Shown here: in pieces, positions 7,950 through 19,375 of the stretch
Layout of the letters: the number at the start of each line of letters is the position of its first letter
Position numbering within the stretch: position 1 is the stretch's first letter
Assembly: GCA_029931535.1 (NCBI GenBank)
Contig: JAQPZY010001638.1
Span: forward strand, 5,759,501-5,823,500
DNA length: 64,000 nt
Origin: Margaritifera margaritifera
Taxonomy: Eukaryota > Mollusca > Bivalvia > Unionida > Margaritiferidae
Direction of reading: 5' to 3'
The notes under the pieces: generated by a model
The model's input: the letters and a program-made list of their open reading frames with translations, nothing else
Told to the model about the DNA's origin: nothing
The model's database searches: none
Translations under genes and position numbers: made by a program

Positions 7950-10900
7950 CTAGGAGTCAGCATTGGGTTCCTCACCCTGTTTCTGTGTTGAATTCATCAT
8001 TATCGGCGAGTGTCTGTACTCGAAAATGATCTTTCTGTCTTGGAACGTTTCTTTTATACTGGAGATCGGTTTGCCCGTGCGGTAACATGTTGTGGTCGGT
8101 AAGTCGCATTCGATTTGGGTGGAAGATCTGATACACGTTTTGCAAGGGTCGACTGACGATTTAATGATTTGACAAAGGTACAATTTTCTGAGGATCTAAC
8201 GTTTTCACATAACAGTTTTGATCATGACCTGACTTTAAAGTTACTTTTAAGACGTCGAATTTGACCATTTGACTCTAACGATAGGTCAATGTCAGTCCTT
8301 TTACATTACATTTGGTATGAAGTTCTCCTTATTTGTCTCTGTACCGGTAGCCGTAAAGCTTAGGTCAACCACTGGCAAAAATAAAAATTGTGTTTTCAGG
8401 ATGTTCGTCAGACCAAGCTCCTAAACGTTTGTCTTCGATGCGTGGGTGATAGCTACCATGTCCATCAATGTGCATGCAATTATCAGAATCTAAATAAAGG
8501 ACCTGATCTCCTAAAGGTTCCAAGACAAAATACAATCTTAAGCCGACATTAGCCGTAACGTACCAAACTCATTGGGTGGTGCAAACTCTGCGACTTCTTG
8601 GCAATTTACCGATTAAATCTTCACGTATGATTTACACGTCATTAGTGAGTTTTCCTTTATCGTCGATGAATTGAAGTATCGACTTGGATCTACTAAGTAT
8701 TCGGGCTTTGACAATATCGAACGTTGAGCAAGTTTTCCCCACGAACAATTCAGCATGACTTTTGCAAACGATCTTCTTCCTTCGTTCCGTTCGACGTGTT
8801 CCAAGGTGATACCTTCTAAGGAACTGTGCCGCTCTTTGAATTTATCTTTGTATTCTGAAGTGTGACACCAAGAAGGATAGCTGCAAGCTTCTTTCGTCAA
8901 TTAGAAATGTGTTAACATAGCCTGAAAATAATCCCTAGATTCGTGTCGTCGTCCTGTTGGTATTGTTCTGTGGTGGGAAAGTGCCAAACTTCGTATACTT
9001 TTAACAATATGTATCTGCATGAAACAATTCGACACTCACTCACATTCCTGTCAAAGCTCGTTCTTGATCATCATGGCCACAAGGCTGGTCTTGATAACAC
9101 GTTTCAGCACACGTACGATATCAAGGACACATCAATGGTCCGTGGCAATGATGAGGTCAAACAGGATGGTACAAGTTACTCGGTGGCAAAACTTTACATT
9201 TAATCAAACTTTCGTATTGGCGAATGTGTTCCACGTCGATGTCTTCTGTCAACATTTCAAAATGACCGGTGGAGAATTGAGCATATTTACACACCCAAGG
9301 ATACAAGGAACACACATTGATGTATTTGATTTGCTCTCCTTGAGATTCGTCCACTTTGTGCAAAAAACGTGTCATCCAACAAACTATCGCGTAGATTTTA
9401 AGGTTCGATATCCATCACATAAATTCTGGATCTGTTTTCAAACGTCGATCGTAGTCGTGTTCCACATTTCTATCACTTGGTATCCTTAACTTTCTAAACT
9501 CTGGCGTCGTTGATATGTTTGGTCGTACAAATCTTGGATGGTGAACTCTGAGAAAGGATTTTTCAGATCTAGTTGAGAAAAACAAGTAGAGGATTCATGA
9601 AATAAACATCCCCTAAAATTCGTAGGCCATCTGTGGGTTTTCTAAATTCCAACGATCCGCGGAAATGGTTCCAATTTTCTTTTCTCCACCGTTTCTAGCA
9701 TGTTGTATCCACTTGTCTTAAGTTTCACACAAGTTATGGAGCCAGCGCTGAATGTCGACGGCAGACAGAGGGATATGATTGAGGTGGTATGATGGCTAGT
9801 TTGTTCTCGGGCATGAACTTCGTTTGGTAGACTAATCCACACGCTTTGCCAATGGCATAAGCTCCCTCCAAGGGATCAATACCTCCATGATCCAGAAGAT
9901 AATTGTCGAATACCCCACAACAACGTCGTAAAATGTCTACACCGATCGACAATATTTCAACATTTCTTCTTGAAACTTGAAAGGGTCTGAATAGTGGAGT
10001 TGGTACCAAGCGTAGAATCCTTCTCATTATTCTGTTCGCATACCGTCCGGGTCGTAGTAGCGAACTTCAGGCAAGTGCGCGAGCACAACGTTTTGAATAG
10101 CTTTGGTATTGAAAAAGTGTGGAAAATAGTCTTTAGCTTTTTCTGTCATTCCAAATATTTTAAGCACTCTACTCAAAGGCATAGCGATATAACTTATGGA
10201 ACCTTTAGATTGTACGTTTTCCACTTTCATGTAAAAGATTTTGACTCTGTTTATGGTCATTGTTGGAATTTCTGTTCCTTGTTCTGAATAATATTTCAAA
10301 AGAAATTGTCTGTCGCAACCTGAGACATTGTGGGCCATGACTGTTCCCTTAACGTTGTACTTTTTTCTTCGCTCCAAGTATCTTCGGTGGGGTCTAAAAT
10401 TCACTCGGAAAAAGCAAAAAGAGTACGAGAGCCCCGAAATATATTTTCTCATCCTCCTGGAATGACGCTAAAATGTGGACAGTGGAAAAGTAAATGTTCT
10501 TTAATACAATTGCTGCAAGCGCGATGAGCCACAAAAAACTTAGGGATGTGAAATCCAGTATCTTGTGTGCATTCAAAGTAAAAAAAAATATATAATCCAC
10601 ACGTTTCTTATTATTCTAGTTCTGATCATCATTTAATACTTCCTCGAGTTCATTGTCATATCTTTGAATGTAACTGATGATTGAAGTCGACAACTTGGCC
10701 ACAAATAAGACATCTTTTATTTCCTGCACAAACATGTGACGTTTGGTTTTTTGTTCGAACAAGATGTCCACAGGTGCGGCACACTCTCAGTAATTTCGAA
10801 GCACTTTTCTGTTGTTAGAATTGTTCGATGCGATGTTGCTTGTAACAGGCCGGACTGACAAATGTTTGCTTGCAAGCAGAGCAATGAATTTTTTATTTTC

Positions 10901-11330
10901 CTTCAGAAATGCAAGGTCTGGAAGCTAAACACACAGGACATCTCTCTCCACAATGAATATGTTGCTCTCGACTAGTAAATCCTTGATCATATTTGTCGCA
11001 ATAGTAACTGTAACTGAGACATCCCGTGATATTTGCTAATGTTGACTCAAATCAATTTGTAATGAAGACAGCTGCTTCTTCTACTGGAACTTGAGACTTT
11101 ACCTCTTTAAATTTCACGGTGTAGGTGTAACATTCTTACTTGGCTAATCTTGATTCTCTAGGTCTTGTGGTAGAGGTAGATGGTGTTGGTTCAAGATCAC
11201 TCGTGTCTTCTTCAGAATGGCTAGCGTGAACTTGTGCTAATACTTCTCTGGGCGTATGAGGCGACACAAAACGTCGTCGTCGTCTCTTGGCTTCTTCTGG
11301 TTTCTCGTTGGAAAGGTTTGCTCTTTTCAT
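7950..11330 (-). pseudogene. Polinton protein-primed DNA polymerase B, decayed
   Basis: From about 11330 the order is a basic N-terminus, a Cys/His-rich zinc-binding region (CGERCPVCLASRPC, CRTCGHLVRTKNQTSHVC, RCLICGQ; 10650-11000), the 3'-5' exonuclease (FYFECTQ at about 10570-10590 and AHNVSGCDRQFLLKYY near 10320), YFPHFFNTK, GIDPLEGAYAIGKACGLVY, the palm motif A region YINVCSLYPW (about 9310), TGHFEMLTEDID, RALTGM, AKVMLN with SWGKLAQR (motif B, about 8740), and YLDSDN (motif C, 8479-8496). The exonuclease I Asp is Tyr (FDFE to FYFE) and motif A Asp is Asn (DxxSLYP to NxxSLYP), so both activities would be lost even in an open frame. Many stops and frameshifts are present. About 1,100 codons, normal for the family. 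Confidence 0.95.
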
Positions 11331-11370
11331 GTTGATTCAAATTTTGATTTGACTAGGGCACACACTCTTT

Positions 11371-11384
11371 CTGTATATATACAG
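11371..11384. promoter_or_regulatory. Palindromic TATA element between divergent genes
   Basis: CTGTATATATACAG is a perfect 14-base palindrome with a TATATATA core. It lies about 40 bases upstream of the polymerase-side start (minus, 11330) and just before the plus-strand zinc-knuckle frame. It could act as a shared bidirectional TATA box. This rests on position and sequence only. Confidence 0.45.
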
Positions 11385-11440
11385 TGATACCTCGCACCCT
11401 AAGAGAATACACTCATTCAGATTTTAGTCTGCGAAGAAGG

Positions 11441-11812
11441 AAGTCACAACAGATAGTGCTTCTCGTCATGGAGTTATTCGACAGTTCACATCCAACAAGA
11501 CTTCTTACTACTCCACTCGAGATAAAATTCAAGATATCTGTTGTGTCTGTGAAGAGAAAGGACACTGGGATCCATAATGCTCATATCGTCAAAGGAAAGT
11601 AACCTCTAAAACAGGAGGAAAGAAAGACAAAAGTAAAGATACCTGTTATCAATGTCACGAAAAATGCCATTGGTCTTCAGAGTGTTCCAAGAGGAACCCA
11701 TACCAGTAAGGAAATTCAAAAAGGCGAACAAGAAGAAGAAACAAGCAGAAGAAGAGCCCATACCAGTGAAAAAATCAAAAAAGAAAGATAGTAACAAAAT
11801 GGACTAGTGGTA
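11441..11812 (+). pseudogene. Zinc-knuckle (CCHC) ORF divergent from the polymerase
   Basis: On the plus strand one frame reads DICCVCEEKGHWDP, a TAA, then CSYRQRK: a CX2CX4HX4C knuckle with a stop inside it. About 80 bases on, another frame reads DTCYQCHEKCHWSSECSKR, a second CX2CX4HX4C knuckle, followed by two Lys-rich tracts each introduced by PYQ. CCHC knuckles bind single-stranded nucleic acid. A frameshift lies between the knuckles. Being divergent and beside the polymerase, it may be a Polinton gene or a separate gag-like remnant; I cannot decide. Confidence 0.6.
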
Positions 11813-12046
11813 AGTGATTTTAAATTTCACTGTGATTTTTATTCAAGGGAACATGCCACAAAAAAAACAACGTAAGTAAATCTCTGTCTTGATTTGTTTT
11901 TTTTTCTCTTTAGTATGGAATAATATAATTCTTCATATGCATAGGTATAGGATAGGAAATTTCCACCCGATGGTCAAAATCTTGCGTCAGACAGGAGTGA
12001 CGTATTTGTGTGCACTGTGCTTGCAGTAACTGAAGAAGCAGCTCAT

Positions 12047-12200
12047 GTAGCTAGGTCAATCAGTGCGAAACGGTCTGTTTGAGGAACACTTAACTTAAAC
12101 CACTGCTCACTTTAGTACGTAATGTAGCTAGGCAAATCAGTACAAAACGGCCTGTTTGAGGAACACTTAACTTCAACCACTGCTCGCTTTACTACGTAAA
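12047..12200. repeat. 77-bp tandem repeat, two copies
   Basis: Two adjacent copies start with GTAGCTAGG at 12047 and 12124 and share CTGTTTGAGGAACACTTAAC. They differ by scattered substitutions. A related GTGTGCACTGTGCTTGCAG-type segment occurs before them (about 12010) and after them (about 12283). Polinton terminal repeats often contain internal tandem repeats, so this could be the degenerate right end, but no partner is in the window. Confidence 0.85.
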
Positions 12201-12704
12201 TGTGTTGAAATTAATGTTTACATTTATTATTGTGAAAGAATGTTCAAATGATGATGGAAATCGGGAAGGTTTTGCTACTTTGTGTGCACTATGCTCGCAA
12301 TTGAAGGTCAAAATAGTCAACGAGTCAGGATAAAGGCCAAGTGTGAGGTAGGTTGAAAATATCATTCACCGGTGTTATACACTGAAAACACGATCATACA
12401 CATATAGGGATTTAAGAAAAGACATTAACACACACACACACACATTTTATAATGGAAGGGATCCGAGTTTTGTTTTATTGCAATCACTGGGTAGTATGTG
12501 TTTTCAAAGAGATTGGGAGGCCTGAAAAGGGCTGTAGGATTTTTAAATAAATCATGGACTTTTCAAAATCAACTGCAACTGTCTTAAACCTTTTCCACGG
12601 CCAAGTCCCACTCCTGCTGCTGCTGCTGTGGTAGTGGTAGTAGTGATAGCTGCTGCTGCCAGCGTCTCAGTGGTGGCAGTGACGTCGATGTAGCCATAGA
12701 AGGT

Positions 12705-12947
12705 TTAGAAGTCATGGATCTTTCTCTTCGGTTTGGCTAAGGAATTTCGATACATTTCTCTTATATATTTTAACTTAGCCAAAATCTCTTGAAACATAAT
12801 GACCGTTTTGTTTTCACTCTCTTCTTTCTTCACATTGTTCAAAGGTTTCCCCTTCTCCTTTTCTTGCTTTCGTTTTTCCTCTTGTTCTTCTTGCTGACGT
12901 TGCAAAAAGCTATCCAACTCTTCCACAAAGAGCCAAACTGAAGTCAT
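12705..12947 (-). CDS. Lys/Glu-rich coiled-coil ORF, 80 codons
   Basis: An open minus-strand frame with a Q/E/K-rich stretch (QRQQEEQEEKRKQEKEKGK) and a helical, basic end. Immediately downstream, around 12600-12715, are CTG/GTG trinucleotide repeats. It is probably low-complexity coding-like sequence or the end of a decayed gene. I do not recognise it and give it low weight. Confidence 0.25.
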   Translation of the reverse strand: MTSVWLFVEELDSFLQRQQEEQEEKRKQEKEKGKPLNNVKKEESENKTVIMFQEILAKLKYIREMYRNSLAKPKRKIHDF

Positions 12948-13296
12948 TCTCTTCTGGAAGAATACTTGCTACAGCAGCAGTAGTAATAGCATTTTCGAGC
13001 TATACAAGCTCTTCATCAGGGAAAGCAATAATTTACATCTAAAAAAACACAAAAGCCAAGAGAAGTTATTGACTCCTACATGTTTGAATGACGGGGAAAT
13101 AAACACGCAAAGGATAAAAAATAGAAGAAAGAAAGAAAACAAAATTAATAAACGGTCTTAAAACGGGTAAACTAAACATTCTATGTTATGCTGCTGTGTA
13201 AAGCCCAACAAAGCTGTATAACAAAATTTTAAGAAGGAATTATCGTGCCTATCACGCAGAGAACCAAAGTGATTACATATACACATATATTAAAAG

Positions 13297-13440
13297 TGAC
13301 GTCACGCGTCCACTGTATTTTGATTGAAAGAGGGTCAACACGCCCTGACTGACTTATGTTACACGCGTTCTGATTGGTGGAACTTTCTAATCCGTTTCGA
13401 TCCGGTCCTATACCATATATAGACGTGTGTTGGCCCATTG
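13297..13440 (+). promoter_or_regulatory. Compact RNA polymerase II promoter-like cluster
   Basis: In order: a palindromic CRE (TGACGTCA, 13297-13304), an inverted CCAAT box (ATTGG, about 13373-13377) and a TATA box (CATATATAG, about 13414-13422). They are followed by a plus-strand frame from ATG at 13471, 55 codons, no recognised domain, with a potential splice donor (GGGTAAAAG) just after the second codon. The sites are evenly spaced as in a real promoter of an animal gene or a retroelement. No functional evidence. Confidence 0.4.
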
Positions 13441-13908
13441 TGTCATCTGTTCTCAAGACAACCCGACAATATGTGGGTAAAAGTGGAGCCATCTACCATA
13501 ATTTCCAGCATGCTGTTTAATCCAGACTTATTAGTATATGCCAAGGCATCGTGGGCCGTTACCAGGATCATCGTCATAGCCATATGGAAGAGACGAATCT
13601 ATGTGAAAAGCCAAGGATACATGAAGTGTGTTTAAGTCAACGGACTGGAAGTGAGAATAAGCTTACGCCGGAGAACAGTAAAACGGTGCCACCTGTTTTA
13701 ACATTCGTTGGTTAACCCACTGCAAGAACACTTTTCAAGGCTCCCCAATTCTCTTCGAAAAGAGAGATACTGCTCAAAATCATTGGCATTCTATGTGTTT
13801 TATGTGTGTATGTTTATTTATGTTTGTTTATATCTATGTCTATGTCTGTGTCTATGTATGTTCACAACCAACTAAAACTTAAAAACCCCTTCTACCCCTT
13901 CTTTTGTC

Positions 13909-14040
13909 TGATAGTATGTTTGCGGGTATGGTGTGTATATAAACACTACTACACTTTGTTTTGGCGTAGTGTGATAGTATGTTTGTGTGTATGTAAGTAC
14001 AGTGTGTGTATAAACACTCCAACCCTCTTGTGTGTGATAG
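13909..14040. repeat. 63-bp tandem repeat, two copies and a partial third
   Basis: Units begin with TGATAGTA at 13909, 13972 and 14035 and contain TATAAACACT. Copies are imperfect. Nearby (14130-14220) a second pair of related segments with CCCGTT and ACCCC occurs. Confidence 0.75.
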
Positions 14041-14254
14041 TAGATCACTGAGTATTGGATCACTATTTCACATTACATTTTCCGTCTTAACCCTATATAA
14101 ACCCATACACATTTTTCAACATGGAAGTATAATGTTAAAATCCCGTTTGACCCCATGTCGCCCGTTCACACCCCGAATGTAAACTTACGGCGTAATGTTA
14201 ATTCCCGTTACACCCCACATCGCCCTATATTACTTTTAATATAATTGTATTCTT

Positions 14255-17045
14255 TAAAGAAAAAGAAAACTCAAGATTGACAGATAATCAACTGCTTAAG
14301 GAGATACAGTCATTAGAAGACAGAAATGATGCAAACGAATGATCAAAATTAGATGAGAAAAAGAGAGAACTTGAAGAGATTAGGAAGAAGAAAATTGGAG
14401 GAGTAAAGGTTAGGGCTAGAGCGACCGGGATTGAAGAGGGGAAGTAAGTAACCAAATAATTTTGTAATCTAGAAAACAGAAACAACATTAGTAAAATGAT
14501 GACTGTACTTTTACGAAACAATGGATCGGTAACACAAACTTAAGAGGATATTTTGGAAGAAGTCAAACGTTAGTATAGTAATTTATGTAAAACAAACGTG
14601 AAGTTTAACCTGTGGATGTTGAGACTTTTCTCAATTACTCTGATATTCCGAAATTAAATAATACTCAGAAGGATTGAATTAATGGCCCTATATCCTACCT
14701 AGAAGCCACTAATAGTCTCCGAAAAATGCAAAATGAAACAAGCCCATGATCTGACTTTTTCACAGGAAAGTTTTATTAATTCTTTTTGAAAGTTTTTGGA
14801 CACTTTTGGTGAACGCAGTCCATTTTGGATATGAACGTTGAGAATTATCTCCCACCCAAAAAGAGGGTGTCATAATATGTTTACCAAAAGGTGACAAGCC
14901 TAAGCAATACATTTTAAACTGGAGACCTTTTTCACTTCTAAATGTGTCATATAAACTTGTTTTTGCATGTATAGACAACAGGATCACAACTGTACTCCTT
15001 ACAAGTATACACGAAGATCAAACGGTTTTTAAAAGCGAGATATATTCGTGAACATATTCGGAATTTACATAATTTCTTGTTTTACACAAGAAAACATAAC
15101 ATTCCTGGTCTGCTCTTTTCAGCTGATTTCTAAAAGGTATTTGATTCTGTTGAATTGTTGTTCATAGATACAGTAATTCAAATTTTTAGTTTTAATGAAT
15201 CAGTTATAAAATGGATTAAGCTTTTTTATTGTAACATTATTCATGTATAACTATTAATGAACAAGTATCTAAATGGTTTCATATTGAAAGAGGATGTAGA
15301 CAAAGCGAACCTCTCTCTATATATATATCTTTATTTTGTGTGCGGAGATATTGGCTCATATGATAAGAAAAAATTAGAATACGAAAATGATAAATGTTGC
15401 TGGTACAACTTATGTTAATTCTCAGTACGCAAATTCATTCGCTCTTGATGGTTCCGAAAAGTCATTGAAATCTCCTTTAGATCTTTTGTGATAATACTCA
15501 GAATTCTCAAGTCTAAGTATTAATATAGAAAAACAACAAAAAACAAAAGTAATATTATTCGGAAGCAGAATAGAACAGCCAGAAAATTGAGATTGTGTTC
15601 TGAATATAATTAATTGGGACTGCAGTGAATTTGTTTTCTTGGGGGTTACGTTTTCAACTAAGCTAGAAAATATCCCAATTTTTAACTATCCCACCAAAAT
15701 AATAGAAATTAAGAATTCATTTGTACAATGTAATAAGCGTGTTCTTACACCACATGTAAAAACAGCAATGATAGAAAGTTCTTGCGATCTCAAAAATGTC
15801 TCACCTTTTATTAAATTTACCAAGTCCATGAGAACAGGTACTTAATGAACTTAATACACTCTTTAACAAGTTTTTATGGAAGGGAGCAAAAGATAAATAA
15901 AACGAAAAATTGTAATAAAAGGGCATGATGAGGGAGTTATAAGGATGATAAGTGTTTTAAAATTTAGGAGAATGTTGTCTGGGAACTCTAAATGGAAACA
16001 TCAATTACAACTCAGTTCCAAATTTTTACCATTTCTTCTTTTTTTGGAACAGATTTTGCTCAACCCATAAAAAGGTATCTTAATCCTTTTTGGATAGATG
16101 GTTTTGGCGCTCTCTCAGAATTACTTAAAGTATGTTAATTTACCTGAATACTTTTGCAAACATCTGTATGGTTTAATCCTAGCATAATAATAGAAGTTAA
16201 GAGTGTTTTTAAGAAAATATGGTTTCAGAAAGCCATCATCTATGTTAATGATTTCATTAATGAAGATGGTTCCTAGATATGTTTTGACGGTTTTAAAAAT
16301 CAATTCTTCCTCAGAACAAACCTCATAGAATTTTTAAAGCATACTAACGGCTTTATAATCTGATACAAAACAAATTTAACTTCAATTCGGATTGTAGTTA
16401 CAGCAACCTTTTATAGTTGTTTTATCACACACTATCATTAAAAATAAAAAGGTTTAAATGTTTTTATATAAAATTAATTGAAAATGACGAAAAACCAAAT
16501 TTAGTTGGGAAATGGAATGCTCAGTTCAGTAATATAAAAGAAAACAATTGGCTCCAATATTTTATACTTCCACATAAAACCACAAAGTGTCCAAACAGTA
16601 AATGGATGGAATTGAAGATGTAACATAGGTTCTTGGCTGCAAATACTTTACTTAAAACAGCCAAGTTGTCAGAAATGATCTTTGTTATCTGTTTTTGTTA
16701 CATGCTGAAACATTATCCCATCTGTTCTGTGATATCACATATCACAGGCATTTCTAAATGATATGTTACAATGGATCGAGAGTACGTTCAGTCGTACCAA
16801 CAACTTAGTTTTCTCCAAGAAACAAAATGTAATATTTGGAATCAAAGAGACAATCCAGGCTGATGATGTAATAAATTGACTCATCCTTTTAGCAAAAAAA
16901 ACTTATTTGTAAATGTAGATATAATAAAGAAAGACCTAAATGCCATATTTTAAAAAGCTACTTAAATTTCATTTCAATGTCGAAAAATACAATGCACATA
17001 TGTATGTAAGCGTGTATTTGTATATTGGTATGTATAGGTATGTAC
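14255..17045 (+). mobile_element. Decayed LINE (non-LTR retrotransposon) ORF2
   Basis: Plus-strand fragments follow the ORF2 order of an L1/Tx1-like LINE: the region before the reverse transcriptase (LDEKKRELEEIRKKK, RARATGIEEGK, NLENRNNISKMM; 14290-14530), the start of the polymerase domain (HNIPGLLFSADF, KVFDSVELLFIDT; about 15100-15190), LDGSEKSLKSPLDLL after the active-site block, FLGVTFSTKLENIP (15639 on), and the C-terminal region (KWMELK, HRFLAANTLLKTAKLSE; to about 17000). The active-site YADD is YANS at about 15425, so both catalytic Asp are gone. Stops and frameshifts are frequent. No endonuclease domain or 5' end was recognised, suggesting 5' truncation. The clade is uncertain. Confidence 0.88.
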
Positions 17046-19135
17046 ATTTCAATTATCCTAATACTCTAGTGGTGATTTTTGGGAATGAGTTATTTGTTCG
17101 TTAGAAATTCCCATATATATTTATAAAATCAAGTTTTGGTCACTTTTGATAGGTTAACCTGATTTATGTACTGTTTGTTTCTATCATTAACGTTATATAT
17201 CCAGTGGTATTCATTATTTTCTGATATTACAAAAGAAGTTTCAACATATGAGTATTTTTGTCTTTTAGTAAAAAGTTACCAACTTTAAAATATTTACACA
17301 AGTGAGTATGAAAGGTTTTTTTGATTCTCTTTCATCATGGTGTGCATGTACTATATATAGCTTTGCATTTTCCTGATCTGGAAAACTTTCAACTAACTGA
17401 TTATCTTCGACACTATACGGCAGGCTATCGGTTTGACTATTCATACCAAAAATAGCGACATAGAATTGCGAGCTACTTTACATCGATCACTTCTCATATC
17501 AAAGGAACAAAACATAAAAAAAAGAGAAGAAAAAAAAAACAATAAAGAAAAAAAACAAGAGCTCATGATTTGGTAGTATTCTCCACATTTAAAACGCGGT
17601 GCCTAAATTGTTGTTAGTTGTAGAAACTTTCACATCAATAGCAAACTTGCATTGAGAACAAAAGAAAATAACGTAGCATGAACTGCATATATGTATCCAT
17701 CAGCTGATTGTAATATGTCCATTAAAAAAAATCAAAAATAAATACGTCATAATGTTGCGTAAAGTAAGCCTCTTTTTGAGAAAGTGTCATGGAAAAAAAT
17801 TCCCGTTGGACCCAATACAATTTTAGATGAAGGCACATGCGCGTTTGTGAGCACGAATTGGACGCGAAGATGTAACACGAGGCCAGGTCATACTAAATTA
17901 GAGTTTACTAATATTAAATCATTAGAGATACACCTGCTTTAACTAAATATGCGGAGGTGAGGCAAGTAATGAATCTTTCAGCAAATCTGCACTTCAACAA
18001 TTTACAATAAAATATTTGCAAAAAATCGTTTGATGGCGTAAGAAAGAACTTTTCACACAATAAATATGTATGGTAGATATAATGCATTTGTAAAGATTTA
18101 AAGGTATTTTAGTCCCAAACAAATGAAAATTGTACAGACATTTACATCTTTTAGGATGGCGCAAATATCCCTTTTTATGTTTGCTCTTTTTTGTTCTTTA
18201 AGATAATATCTAAAGATACCATAATGCAGTAATGCAAGATCAATGCTCGCGCTGTTACAATCGATGTTCAAAACTGCAACAAACCATGCGTTTCTATATA
18301 ATGTGCGCTGCAGCTCAGAACTTAGTTCAGGATTGGTAAAACGTGCAACAATCTTAAAGTGATGGTCTGTTAAACCAATGTATTAGTTGTTATTACTATC
18401 AGTTGTATTGAATGAACCAGCAGATACATTCATACAATAACATAGGTAGCATTGCCACTGTACTCTAAATGTCACCTAACCGCGGTTGTTTAAAAAGGAA
18501 GAACATTGATTAATATTACCATGTTTCATCGCCAGTCTTATAGATAGGAAGGAAAATGTTATTTAATTAAATTGTCCATTTATTTGTTTTCTAGGAATGT
18601 GAGAAATTAAATATAGTATATATATCGTACCAAACAGTATCAGTTCTTAAGTGTTCCATAAAAGAGTATATGATTTTTTTCGGGATACACTTATTTCTAT
18701 ATAGCAATAAGCAAATTCTTATCAGTAATACTTTACAGTTTCTCGTGCTATAAGATTCAGCATAGAGTACAGCGATCAAAACTCGTGATGTTATTCAGTT
18801 GTAAGAAATATTATAGATTATTTACAATTATCCTGCCCCGGACTTCAGGATTAACGGATAATTATATTCGACTAATTTAATAACCTAAACCTTACTTTTA
18901 TGGCGATATTTTTTCGACTGCATTTTTTTTCCCGTAGACGGGGACCGAGACTGTCATGAAATTGTTTTTCTTCTCCGTTGCTCCTTTGTTAGAAAATATA
19001 TTTTTGCTTCTCTGACTATCCAAGACCAGCTCCCCCTACCCCCACCAACTACCCACCCACCCTGTCAAAACAAATGGCAGTTGTCTAGGTGCATATCCAA
19101 GGGTAAATCTTCTGACATATGTATCGAATTTTGCC
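17046..19135. other. AT-rich non-coding stretch
   Basis: I see no gene, RNA or repeat element here beyond A-rich tracts near 17515-17560. The short open frame at 18591-18779 has no coding character. Confidence 0.6.
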
Positions 19136-19139
19136 TTTT

Positions 19140-19375
19140 CTAAGATTTGACTTGACATCATTCTGCCTTTTGTTAGACTTGACTTGACAATCATTCTGCC
19201 TTTTGTTAGGCTTGATTTATCACTCATTCTGCCTGTTGTTTGACTTGACTTGACAATCATTCTGCCTTTTATTAGGCTTGATTTATCAATCATTCTGTCT
19301 GTTGTTTGACTTGAGTTGACAATCATTCTGCCTTTTGTTAGGCTTGATTTGTCAATTATTTGCGAACCATAGCAA
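19140..19375. repeat. 33-bp minisatellite in alternating half-units
   Basis: About seven imperfect 33-base units, alternating between a TTGACTTGACAATCATTCTGCC-like type (cut here to its gist) and a GGCTTGATTTATCA-like type, so the higher period is 66 bases. In the minus frame 19036-19395 the units translate without a stop as alternating KSSLTKGRM and KSSQTTGRM blocks. Absence of stops follows from the unit length being a multiple of three and is weak evidence of coding. Confidence 0.85.

Larger units (their letters stand above)
463..11812 (-). mobile_element. Decayed Polinton/Maverick (polintovirus-like) element
   Basis: Co-oriented minus-strand remnants of the Polinton gene set lie side by side: family B polymerase, packaging ATPase, chromodomain integrase, penton-like minor capsid protein and the N-terminal part of the major capsid protein, with several small unknown proteins between them. 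A Polinton is a large self-synthesising DNA transposon, related to adintoviruses, that copies itself with its own protein-primed polymerase and inserts through a retroviral-type integrase. Spacing is virus-like; one stop codon directly abuts the next ATG at 7079/7080. Almost every frame is broken, so the copy is dead. The left terminus is not seen because capsid homology stops near 463-480. The right terminus is uncertain and could lie anywhere from about 11.8 to 12.4 kb. I recognised no adenoviral-type protease. Identification comes from motif recognition, not a search. Confidence 0.93.

Noticed and set aside
7950..8183. 77-codon minus-strand ORF after the polymerase
   Set aside because: Another frame of the same bases reads the polymerase C-terminus; not a separate gene.
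9019..9489. 156-codon plus-strand ORF
   Set aside because: It lies opposite the polymerase palm-motif region, which has clear homology on the minus strand; it is a shadow frame.
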